A DNA stretch of 13,473 nucleotides, taken from contig CAZAAW010000043.1 of assembly GCA_964483325.1 (NCBI GenBank), forward strand, positions 1 through 13,473, given 5' to 3'. Made by a program: the position numbers and the translations under genes. The DNA is from CAZAAW01 sp964483325 (lineage in GTDB: Bacteria > Pseudomonadota > Alphaproteobacteria > Rhizobiales > Kaistiaceae). Under the pieces are notes generated by a model, which made no database searches, was not told the origin of the DNA, and saw only the letters and a program-made list of their open reading frames with translations. This document shows positions 1 to 5,840 of this stretch, in pieces (the stretch's first letter is position 1; every line of letters begins with the position of its first letter).

Positions 1-1
1 A

Positions 2-76
<75 letters not shown>

Positions 77-112
77 ACTGAGGCTGTCGGGCGGGACCGG
101 CAGCGCCGGTCG

Positions 113-141
113 CATATACAAGGGAGGCGCAGGCGGTTCAA
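113..141 (-). promoter_or_regulatory. Putative sigma-70 promoter of tRNA-Val
   Basis: Reading the minus strand, a -35 box TTGAAC (136-141) is separated by exactly 17 nt from a -10 box TATATG (113-118). This would start transcription near 106, about 30 nt before the mature tRNA 5' end. Just downstream, 95-111 is a perfect 7-bp inverted repeat (GACCGGC-AGC-GCCGGTC), which would put a hairpin in the 5' leader of the precursor trimmed by RNase P. Boxes and spacing are seen; promoter activity is inferred. Confidence 0.6.
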
Positions 142-203
142 GCGGCGGCGCCCACGAAACATCGGAAACGCGATTCCGCCGATCGAGGAAACGGCGGGCT
201 GCA

Positions 204-232
204 TTGACCGGGAGGGTGGGCTGCGATAAGAG
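204..232 (+). promoter_or_regulatory. Possible promoter of the L36 gene
   Basis: TTGACC (204-209) matches five of six -35 positions. A 17-nt spacer leads to a weak -10, TAAGAG (227-232). Transcription would start near 239, leaving a leader of about 30 nt before the ATG at 269. The -10 match is poor, so this is tentative. The rest of 77-268 holds the divergent tRNA promoter and no gene that I can see. Confidence 0.35.
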
Positions 233-268
233 CCTCGCCTCGAAGCACAGCCCAAAGAAAAGACGGCC

Positions 269-394
269 ATGAAGATCCGCAACTCCCTCAAGTCGCTCCG
301 GACCCGGCATCGGGCCAACCGCCTGGTGCGGCGCAAGGGGCGCGTCTACATCATCAACAAGACCAATCCGCGCTACAAGGCGCGCCAGGGCTGA
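269..394 (+). CDS. ykgO: 50S ribosomal protein L36, type B (cysteine-free)
   Basis: This 41-residue, very basic protein begins MKIRNSLKSLRTRH and ends NKTNPRYKARQG, the pattern of bacterial L36 of the zinc-independent form. L36 is the smallest protein of the large ribosomal subunit and sits at rRNA junctions near the base of the L7/L12 stalk region. The zinc-ribbon form carries a Cys-Cys-Cys-His set; here there is no cysteine at all, so no zinc site can form. Full length agrees with alphaproteobacterial relatives. The only Shine-Dalgarno candidate is a purine stretch (AAAGAAAAGA) just upstream. It is probably monocistronic: a promoter candidate lies at 204-232, and a T-rich stretch (CCTTTTGTTTT, about 424-434) without a convincing stem follows it. 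Confidence 0.95.
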   Translation: MKIRNSLKSLRTRHRANRLVRRKGRVYIINKTNPRYKARQG

Positions 395-432
395 TTCCGG
401 CGCTGCCAGAAGCGACCTCCCGGCCTTTTGTT

Positions 433-462
433 TTGACCGCTTGCCGCGGGTGGGACTAAGGT
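433..462 (+). promoter_or_regulatory. Possible promoter of the TPR gene
   Basis: TTGACC (433-438) is followed after 17-18 nt by CTAAGG/TAAGGT (456-462). The -35 match is five of six and the -10 is weak. If real, transcription would start about 7 nt past the -10, essentially at the ATG at 470, making a leaderless or nearly leaderless mRNA. That fits the lack of any Shine-Dalgarno before 470. Confidence 0.33.
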
Positions 463-469
463 TCCGCCC

Positions 470-1111
470 ATGCGGCTTTTTGCACTTCTGACGGCATTCC
501 TGGCTGCGACGACGCTCGGCGCTGCTGCCCAGCAGATGGCGCCGCCGACGCCGGCCGATCCGTCGCTGCCGCCGCCCGCGCCTCCCATTCTCGTTCCGTC
601 GGACGAGGCCGGGCCGGCCCTGCGGCGCACCAAGCAGAGCGACCTCGACATGTGGTTCGAGCGCCTCGCAGCGGCGGGCGACGAGACCGACGCCCGGCTG
701 GCGGAGGGCCATATCCAGCAGATCTGGCTGAAGTCCGGCAGCGACACCGTCGACCTGCTGATGAACTGGGCCATGCAGGCGATGAACGACAAGGATTATC
801 CGCTGGCGCTGGATCTCCTCGACAACGTCACCGTCATGCGCCCGAACTACGTCGAAGGCTGGAACAAGCGCGCCACGGTCTATTACATGATCGACGATTA
901 CGGCCTGGCGCTGTCCGATATCCGGCGCGCCCTGGCACTGGAGCCGCGCCATTTCGGGGCGCTGAGCGGTCTCGGCCTCATCATGCGCGATCTCGATCGC
1001 GATCAGGAAGCGCTCGACGTCTTCCGCCGCGCCCTCGACATCGATCCGTTCCTGGAAAACATTCCGGACATCGTCGCCGAACTCGAAAAGAAGCTCGGCG
1101 GCGAGATCTGA
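470..1111 (+). CDS. Exported TPR-repeat protein
   Basis: The 213-aa product opens with a typical Sec signal peptide: a hydrophobic stretch at residues 3-18 and a likely cleavage after GAAA (residue 20). A proline-rich linker spans about 24-43. From about residue 93 to 196 there are roughly three tetratricopeptide repeats, seen in the helical spacing of segments such as DYPLALDLLDNVTVMRPNYVEGW, DYGLALSDIRRALALEPRHF and DQEALDVFRRALDIDP. TPR domains bind peptides or partner proteins, so a periplasmic scaffold or adaptor role is likely; the partner is unknown. The gene converges on pyk, whose stop is 71 bp away. No Shine-Dalgarno is visible, but the signal peptide begins exactly at this ATG, which supports the start. 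Confidence 0.88.
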   Translation: MRLFALLTAFLAATTLGAAAQQMAPPTPADPSLPPPAPPILVPSDEAGPALRRTKQSDLDMWFERLAAAGDETDARLAEGHIQQIWLKSGSDTVDLLMNWAMQAMNDKDYPLALDLLDNVTVMRPNYVEGWNKRATVYYMIDDYGLALSDIRRALALEPRHFGALSGLGLIMRDLDRDQEALDVFRRALDIDPFLENIPDIVAELEKKLGGEI

Positions 1112-1171
1112 GCCTTCGCACCAGGAAGCGGCATCGGCGCGCTTCGTCCTGTGCCATCCGTGTTCCGCCCA

Positions 1172-1199
1172 GGCCGGGCGCCTATTCGGCGCCCTGGCC
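1172..1199 (-). terminator. Hairpin spanning the pyk stop codon (possible terminator)
   Basis: On the minus strand GGGCGCC (1188-1194) and GGCGCCC (1176-1182) form a perfect 7-bp stem around the loop GAATA. Past a one-base bulge the stem extends with GGCC/GGCC (1196-1199 and 1172-1175). The pyk stop codon TAG lies at the loop/stem border, so a terminating ribosome would occupy the hairpin. No U-tract follows, so intrinsic termination is uncertain; an mRNA 3'-end stabiliser is an alternative. It lies in the 70-nt gap between the convergent TPR and pyk genes. Confidence 0.45.
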
Positions 1200-2621
1200 G
1201 TCCTTCCGCACCGTCGCGATGCGCAGCATGTTGGTCGTGCCGAGCGTTCCCAGCGGCACGCCCGCGGTGATGATGATGCGCTCGCCCGGCTGCGCCAGGC
1301 CTTCCGTATGGGCGACGGCGCAGGCGCGATCGACCATCCCTTCCAGGTCGGCCGCTTCCTCGCCGAAGACGCAGTGGAGCCCCCAGCCGATCGACAGCCG
1401 GCGGGCGGTGGCGATCACCGGCGACATGGCGATGATCGGGATCTGCGGCCGCTCGCGCGACACGCGGATGCCGGTCGCGCCGGAGCCGGTGTAGCAGCAG
1501 ATCGCCGACAGCTGCAGCGTCTCGGCGATCTGCCGGACGGCGGCGGCAATGGCATCGGCATCCGTCGCCTGCGGCTCGGCGCGCTGGCCGTTGATGATGC
1601 TGGGGAAGTAGAAGTCGCGTTCGACCTCGCCGGCGATGCGGTCCATCGTGGCGACCGCCTCGACCGGAAAGGCGCCCGCTGCCGACTCGGCGGAGAGCAT
1701 GACGCAGTCGGCGCCCTCGAAGACCGCCGTAGCGACGTCCGAGACCTCGGCGCGTGTCGGCACCGGCGCGCTGATCATCGATTCCAGCATCTGGGTGGCG
1801 ACGACCACCGGTCGCCCGGCGCGGCGGGCCGCCCGGGTGATCAGCTTCTGGATGCCCGGGACGCGCTCCAGCGGCATCTCGACGCCGAGATCGCCGCGCG
1901 CCACCATGATGGCGTCCGACACCTCGATAATGCGCTCCAGATGCTCCACGGCCTGGGGCTTCTCGATCTTGGCGAGAACGCCGGCACGGCCGGCGACGAT
2001 CGCCTTCACCTCTTCCAGATCATCGGGGCGCTGGACGAAGGACATGGCGATCCAGTCGATCGATTCCTGCAGCGCCGCCTGCAGGTCGGAGCGGTCCTTT
2101 TCGGTCAGCGACACCGCCGACAGCGTCGTGTCGGGAATGCTGACGCCCTTGCGGTCGGAGAGCTTGGTGCCGGCCTCGACCGTCGCGACGGCGCGGCCGG
2201 GCTCCGCCTCGCGCACGACGAGGCGGACGCGGCCGTCGTCGATGAGCAGGCGGTGGCCGGGACGCAGGCCGGCGAGGATCTCCGGATGCGGGAGATAGAC
2301 GCGGGTCCGGTCGCCGGGCGTCTGGTCCGAATCAAGGATGAAGGTCTGGCCGCGCTCGATCGGCACGCTGCCTTCGGCGAAGGCGCCGAGGCGGAACTTC
2401 GGGCCCTGCAGGTCGACGAGAATGCCGATCGGCCGGCCGAACTCGCTCTCGACCTCGCGGATGGATTTGACCAGCCGCCGCATGATGTCATGCGAGGCAT
2501 GGCTCATGTTGATGCGGAACAGGTCGGCGCCGGCGCGGAAGAGATCGGCGATGACCGTCTTGTCGGACGATGCCGGGCCGAGCGTGGCGAGGATCTTTAC
2601 CTTGCGTGACCGATGCATCAT
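1182..2621 (-). CDS. pyk: Pyruvate kinase
   Basis: This cytosolic enzyme transfers phosphate from phosphoenolpyruvate to ADP in the last step of glycolysis. The 479 residues match the usual bacterial length and domain order: A-domain barrel with an inserted B domain (about 75-165), then the C-terminal domain from about 345. Visible signatures are KILATLGPAS (9-18), FRINMSH with Arg36/Asn38/Ser40, the catalytic lysine in VLAKIEKPQAVEHL (Lys218), the metal ligands Glu220 and Asp244 (RGDLGVE), and Thr276 in VVVATQM. At the K+ site the sequence is DLQGPK (70-75): Leu71, Gln72 and Lys75 replace the Thr, Lys and Glu of K+-dependent enzymes, so potassium independence is predicted. The first of two adjacent ATGs overlaps the DUF1036 stop (ATGA), implying translational coupling. 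Confidence 0.97.
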   Translation of the reverse strand: MMHRSRKVKILATLGPASSDKTVIADLFRAGADLFRINMSHASHDIMRRLVKSIREVESEFGRPIGILVDLQGPKFRLGAFAEGSVPIERGQTFILDSDQTPGDRTRVYLPHPEILAGLRPGHRLLIDDGRVRLVVREAEPGRAVATVEAGTKLSDRKGVSIPDTTLSAVSLTEKDRSDLQAALQESIDWIAMSFVQRPDDLEEVKAIVAGRAGVLAKIEKPQAVEHLERIIEVSDAIMVARGDLGVEMPLERVPGIQKLITRAARRAGRPVVVATQMLESMISAPVPTRAEVSDVATAVFEGADCVMLSAESAAGAFPVEAVATMDRIAGEVERDFYFPSIINGQRAEPQATDADAIAAAVRQIAETLQLSAICCYTGSGATGIRVSRERPQIPIIAMSPVIATARRLSIGWGLHCVFGEEAADLEGMVDRACAVAHTEGLAQPGERIIITAGVPLGTLGTTNMLRIATVRKDGQGAE

Positions 2622-3082
2622 CGACCGTCGACGCCCTGCGTCGGCTCGGTCAGTTGGACGGTCCAGCTTCTCTGCTCGCCCGTGTCGACTTCGAAGAAGC
2701 CGGTACGATCGAAGCCGCGGGCAACACAGTCTTCGATACCCTGAATGGTGAACATCTTATCCCGAGTACACATGATGGCCTTGCCGGCCCATTCTCCGCC
2801 CTGATCGTAGTCGACGGCGTAAATATAATAGAAGCGCGACACCAGCGGCCCGGCAAGGATTGTCTCGCAGGCATTGGCCCCGACATTCCACCAGCCTTCG
2901 GTCGTCCAGGACGAATTTTCCTTGTAACCGATGGCGATGCCGACGCGGCTGGACGTCTTGTTGCAGAGGCGCAGCTCGGCGGAAGCCGGCGTCGACCAGC
3001 CCAGCCCGACCAATGCACCGAATATGACAAAACCCGCCACACCGATTTTGCGGCTTCGGCCCCGGAAGAATCGCTGACTCAT
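2618..3082 (-). CDS. DUF1036 family exported protein
   Basis: The 154-aa protein has a long N-terminal signal sequence (basic residues 5-12, hydrophobic 13-30, likely cleavage after TPASA at residue 35). A compact mature domain of about 115 residues follows, with family-typical segments LRLCNKTSSRVGIAIGY and GWWNVGANACETILAGPL. Four cysteines in the mature part (40, 72, 105, 119) could make two disulfides, which fits a periplasmic location. DUF1036 has no assigned biochemical activity; older annotations call it an integral membrane protein, but here only the signal segment is strongly hydrophobic. Its stop overlaps the pyk start by 4 nt, so the two share an mRNA, probably from the promoter at 3115-3144. 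As I recall, this neighbourhood with pyk is common in rhizobia. I see no good Shine-Dalgarno. Confidence 0.9.
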   Translation of the reverse strand: MSQRFFRGRSRKIGVAGFVIFGALVGLGWSTPASAELRLCNKTSSRVGIAIGYKENSSWTTEGWWNVGANACETILAGPLVSRFYYIYAVDYDQGGEWAGKAIMCTRDKMFTIQGIEDCVARGFDRTGFFEVDTGEQRSWTVQLTEPTQGVDGR

Positions 3083-3114
3083 CTGCCGTGAAATGATGGT
3101 GTGCCGATCGATCG

Positions 3115-3144
3115 TTTATGCCGCCGCCGATTCGTCGCTGTCAA
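3115..3144 (-). promoter_or_regulatory. Putative sigma-70 promoter of the DUF1036-pyk operon
   Basis: On the minus strand a perfect -35 hexamer TTGACA (3139-3144) is followed by an 18-nt spacer and CATAAA (3115-3120), a four-of-six -10. Transcription would start near 3108, giving a leader of about 25 nt before the ATG at 3082. It lies just past the terminator of the upstream EamA gene, consistent with a new transcription unit. Confidence 0.6.
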
Positions 3145-3174
3145 ACGCGGCGGACCTGACCGGAGCGGCGAGGC

Positions 3175-3205
3175 AAAAAAGCGCCAGCCGCGAATCAGGC
3201 GGGCG
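3175..3205 (-). terminator. Intrinsic terminator downstream of the EamA gene
   Basis: On the minus strand CGCCCGCC (3198-3205) and GGCTGGCG (3182-3189) pair with one internal mismatch around an 8-nt loop, followed at once by C and six T residues (3175-3180). It begins 42 nt past the EamA stop and separates that gene from the DUF1036-pyk operon. Confidence 0.65.
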
Positions 3206-3247
3206 GACTTTCACGGGCAATGTCGACGGGATCAAGGCCGGATGCTC

Positions 3248-4165
3248 CTATCCCTGCCGCGGACGCGCCACGACGATGCCGGCAAGGATCAGCGCGCCGC
3301 CGGCAGCCTGTATCCAGGAGATGGCCTCCGCCAGCAGGAGCCAGGCGAGGACGGCGGCGCCGATCGCCTCGACGAAGATCACCAGCGAGGAGAAGGCGGC
3401 GGGGAGGCGACCGAGCGCGAATGAGAGCAGGCTGAGGCCGGTGGCATGGCTGACCCAGGCGACGCCGAACAGCGCGGCGGCGCCGCCGAGCGTTGCCGGC
3501 CACAGCGTCGGCTCCAACGCCAGCGCCACGACCAGCAGCACCAGGGCGGTGACGATGCTCGCCTGGAAGGTGATGCGGCCCGGCGACACGCGCCGCCCTG
3601 CCGCCCGCACCGCCAGGAAATAGCCGCCGAAGAAGATCGACGTGACGAGGCCGTAGAAGTCGCCCGCCAGATGCTCCGGGGCGAAGCGGGCGCTGCCGCC
3701 GAGAAGCGCGGCGCCGCCGCAGAGGCAGATCAGGAGGCCGAGCACCACCCGGGCGGCGACCTTCTCGCCGAGGAGAAAGCGCGATCCGAGAACCACCCAC
3801 ACCGGCGCCATCGTCGCTAGCAGCGTGGCATTGGCGACGGTCGTGTTGAGGATCGACAGGTGCCAGAACGTCAGGTCGCCGGCGAAGAACAGGCCGGCCA
3901 GGAGAACGGCCGGATCGATCCGCCACAGCCCGGCGCGCGGCAGGCCGGAAAGACGGCCCTCGATGAGAACCCAGACATAGAGCACCGGGATCGCCAGGCC
4001 GGCGCGCCAGAAGGCGCTGGCGAACGGTCCGACATCGGCCAGCCGGACGAAGATCGGCGACGCCGACATGGCGAGCGCGCCGGTGATCAGCGCCAGGAAG
4101 GCAGCCGGCCGGGCTGCCTCGGCGCTGCCGGATGCGGAAGGGACGGTGGCGGTCCGCTCACTCAT
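3248..4165 (-). CDS. EamA-family (DMT superfamily) transporter
   Basis: This 305-aa inner-membrane protein has the ten-helix, two-repeat architecture of drug/metabolite transporters. After a polar N-terminus (1-20) come two EamA halves, about 21-155 and 168-300, each of five hydrophobic segments. Conserved stretches include ASPIFVRLADVGPFASAFWR early in repeat 1, NTTVANATLLATMAPVWVVL near its end, and the paired segment SSLVIFVEAIGAAVLAWLLL in repeat 2. The family exports amino acids, nucleosides or other small metabolites, but the sequence does not reveal the substrate. The start follows a short GGAAA purine run. It is divergent from the N-formylglutamate amidohydrolase-like gene (64-nt gap), and a 6-bp inverted repeat TTCCAG/CTGGAA (4167-4172, 4194-4199) in that gap could be a shared operator. 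It ends at a clear terminator. Confidence 0.92.
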   Translation of the reverse strand: MSERTATVPSASGSAEAARPAAFLALITGALAMSASPIFVRLADVGPFASAFWRAGLAIPVLYVWVLIEGRLSGLPRAGLWRIDPAVLLAGLFFAGDLTFWHLSILNTTVANATLLATMAPVWVVLGSRFLLGEKVAARVVLGLLICLCGGAALLGGSARFAPEHLAGDFYGLVTSIFFGGYFLAVRAAGRRVSPGRITFQASIVTALVLLVVALALEPTLWPATLGGAAALFGVAWVSHATGLSLLSFALGRLPAAFSSLVIFVEAIGAAVLAWLLLAEAISWIQAAGGALILAGIVVARPRQG

Positions 4166-4229
4166 TTTCCAGGCAACTCCCGCTCGCGGCTGTCTGGAAT
4201 GCCGCGGCCGGCCCTCGTATCATGACCGC

Positions 4230-5084
4230 ATGCCTGATCCATCCGGCCTTGCGGTCGCGGCCGGCGATCTTCCATCGCCGCTGCCGTATGAGCTTCTTCC
4301 CGGCGATCCTTCCGCGCGGCTGATCCTCCTTTGCGATCATGCCGGAAGGCAATTGCCCGCCGAATACGAAGACCTCGGCATGCCGTCCGGGGAATTCGAC
4401 CGCCACATCGCCTATGACATCGGCGCTGCCGCAGTGACGCGCCGCCTCGCCGAGGCCCTGGGGGCTCCCGCCATCCTCGGGCGCTATTCGCGCCTGCTGA
4501 TCGATCTCAACCGCGGCGAGGACGATCCGACGCTGATCATGCGCCTTTCCGATGGCGCGGTGGTGCCGGGCAACAGGAATGTCGATGCAGGCGAGCGGGC
4601 GCGGCGCATCGCCCTCTACCACGCGCCGTATCATGCCGCGGTGGCCGCGCTGGTGCGGGCGCGCCTGGCGGCCGGCATCGTGCCCATCCTCGTCGCCATT
4701 CACAGCTTCACGCCGCGCTGGAAAGGCGTGCCGCGCCCCTGGCATGTCGGCATCCTGTGGGACGCCGATCCGCGCATGGCGCGCGTCCTGCTGGATCGTC
4801 TGGCGGCGCCGGGCGATCTCGTCGTCGGCGACAACGAGCCGTATCGCGGCGCGCTTCCGAACGACACCATGTATCGGCATGGAACGCGACGCGGCCTGCC
4901 GCACGCCCTTGTCGAGATCCGGCAGGACCTCATCGGCGACGACGCGGGCGCGCAGCGCTGGGCGGCTCGGCTCGGCAGCATCCTCGGCGACCTGCCGGGG
5001 GATGCGCAGCTCGACCAGATCCATCACTATGGGTCGCTTACCGGCCCCGTGCCACCTGTTGAACCGGAGGGAGCGGCAGCATGA
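4230..5084 (+). CDS. N-formylglutamate amidohydrolase family protein
   Basis: The 284-aa product resembles the FGase/HutG-like family (PF05013), zinc hydrolases that release formate or other acyl groups from amino acids, as in the five-step histidine pathway. Family features seen are LILLCDHAGRQLP (31-43, probable metal His), YDIGAAAVTRRLAE (62-75), GRYSRLLIDLNR (84-95), ILVAIHSFTPRW (153-164) and HALVEIRQDLI (225-235). No other hut gene is in view, so the true substrate may be a different N-acyl amino acid or amide. The reading frame is open back to 4068, but that part is antisense to the EamA gene; 4230 is the first start after it and the family-typical region begins soon after. Its stop overlaps the DUF1244 start (ATGA), so the two are translationally coupled. 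Confidence 0.88.
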   Translation: MPDPSGLAVAAGDLPSPLPYELLPGDPSARLILLCDHAGRQLPAEYEDLGMPSGEFDRHIAYDIGAAAVTRRLAEALGAPAILGRYSRLLIDLNRGEDDPTLIMRLSDGAVVPGNRNVDAGERARRIALYHAPYHAAVAALVRARLAAGIVPILVAIHSFTPRWKGVPRPWHVGILWDADPRMARVLLDRLAAPGDLVVGDNEPYRGALPNDTMYRHGTRRGLPHALVEIRQDLIGDDAGAQRWAARLGSILGDLPGDAQLDQIHHYGSLTGPVPPVEPEGAAA

Positions 5085-5386
5085 CGACCATCGACACGGC
5101 AACGCAGACCGAGCTCGAGGCGGCGGTGTTTCGCCGGCTGCTGAACCATCTGCGCGAGCGTACGGATGTCCAGAACATCGACCTCATGAACCTTGCCGGC
5201 TTCTGCCGCAACTGCCTCTCCAACTGGTACGAGGCGGCGGCGCGGGAGCGCGGCATCGATCTGTCGCGGCCGGAGGCGCGCGAGATCATCTACGGCATGC
5301 CGTTCGACGAATGGAAAGCCCGCTACCAGCGCGATGCGTCCCCTGAGGCGGCGGCAGCGTTCGCGGCCCTGAAGACGGATCACTGA
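5081..5386 (+). CDS. DUF1244 family protein
   Basis: This is a 101-residue, soluble, mostly helical protein of unknown function. It matches the DUF1244 family through VFRRLLNHLRERTDVQNIDL and the hallmark FCRNCLSNWY (41-50), which holds a CxxC pair (Cys42, Cys45), and YGMPFDEWKARYQ (71-83). CxxC could bind metal or be redox-active, but nothing here decides between them. There is no signal peptide. A strong Shine-Dalgarno (GGAGGGAG) lies inside the end of the hydrolase gene, and the start overlaps that gene's stop by 4 nt, so it is co-translated with the hydrolase. A hairpin GCGGG...CCCGC (5389-5407) follows the stop without a U-tract. The coupling suggests, but does not prove, a shared pathway. 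Confidence 0.92.
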   Translation: MTTIDTATQTELEAAVFRRLLNHLRERTDVQNIDLMNLAGFCRNCLSNWYEAAARERGIDLSRPEAREIIYGMPFDEWKARYQRDASPEAAAAFAALKTDH

Positions 5387-5431
5387 GCGCGGGGGAGAAC
5401 TTCCCGCCCGCACCTTGACCGTCCCGGCCGA

Positions 5432-5453
5432 AACGGGCACTCAAACGCCCGTT
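5432..5453 (+). promoter_or_regulatory. Inverted repeat in the gapR leader
   Basis: AACGGGC (5432-5438) and GCCCGTT (5447-5453) form a perfect 7-bp inverted repeat with loop ACTCAAAC. It ends 12 nt before the gapR Shine-Dalgarno. A TTGACC -35-like hexamer (5415-5420) lies just upstream but has no good -10. The repeat could be an operator, or a leader hairpin controlling gapR. Confidence 0.35.
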
Positions 5454-5477
5454 CATAAACCTTCCGGAGCATGTTTC

Positions 5478-5744
5478 ATGGCTGAACCGGGTGGCATTGC
5501 CGCCGCGCAGCTGCGCGCCATCGTCGAGCGCATCGAGCGCCTCGAGGACGAAAAGAAGGCGCTGTCCGAGGATATCCGCGACGTCTATGCGGAAGCCAAG
5601 GCGAACGGCTTCGACACCAAGACGCTGCGGACCGTGGTGCGCCTGCGCAAGCAGGATAAGGCCGAGCGGGAGGAGCAGGAGGCGCTTCTTGATCTCTATC
5701 TGCATGCGCTCGGCATGGCGGTCGAGCCGGCACCGGAGGAATAG
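5478..5744 (+). CDS. gapR: GapR-type DNA-binding protein (DUF2312)
   Basis: The 88-aa product matches the DUF2312 family, whose Caulobacter member GapR is a nucleoid-associated protein that clamps overtwisted DNA ahead of moving polymerases and stimulates gyrase and topoisomerase IV. The N-terminal half is a charged coiled coil (about 9-42, LRAIVERIERLEDEKKALSE), followed by the basic DNA-contacting segment GFDTKTLRTVVRLRKQDKAE (44-63) and a helical C-terminus (64-80). The frame is open back to 5415, but the ATG at 5478 has GGAG at an 8-nt spacing and the family N-terminus begins here. It follows the hydrolase-DUF1244 pair by 91 nt and may be read through from it or have its own promoter. A strong bidirectional terminator follows. 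Confidence 0.93.
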   Translation: MAEPGGIAAAQLRAIVERIERLEDEKKALSEDIRDVYAEAKANGFDTKTLRTVVRLRKQDKAEREEQEALLDLYLHALGMAVEPAPEE

Positions 5745-5787
5745 CCCGGCGGGCTCGGACCGTTGCCCGGGCCGTGCGATCAGAATG

Positions 5788-5816
5788 AAAAAAAGCCAGC
5801 GCGAGGCCGGCTTTTT
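5788..5816. terminator. Bidirectional intrinsic terminator
   Basis: AAAAAGCC (5790-5797) pairs perfectly with GGCTTTTT (5809-5816). Past an A/C mismatch the stem continues with GC/GC around a 5-nt loop. It ends in five T on the plus strand and seven A (5788-5794, a U-run) for the minus strand. It sits between convergent gapR and the DUF882 gene and should end both transcripts. Confidence 0.85.
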
Positions 5817-5840
5817 CGAGGATTGATGCGGCGAGGTCCG

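Noticed and set aside
1308..2609. 433-aa open frame on the plus strand
   Set aside because: It is the antisense shadow of pyruvate kinase, whose catalytic motifs are unmistakable.
4068..4229. N-terminal extension of the amidohydrolase frame
   Set aside because: It overlaps the start of the divergent EamA gene and does not look like the family; the ATG at 4230 was preferred.
5415..5477. N-terminal extension of the gapR frame
   Set aside because: The ATG at 5478 has a well-spaced GGAG and begins at the family's usual N-terminus.
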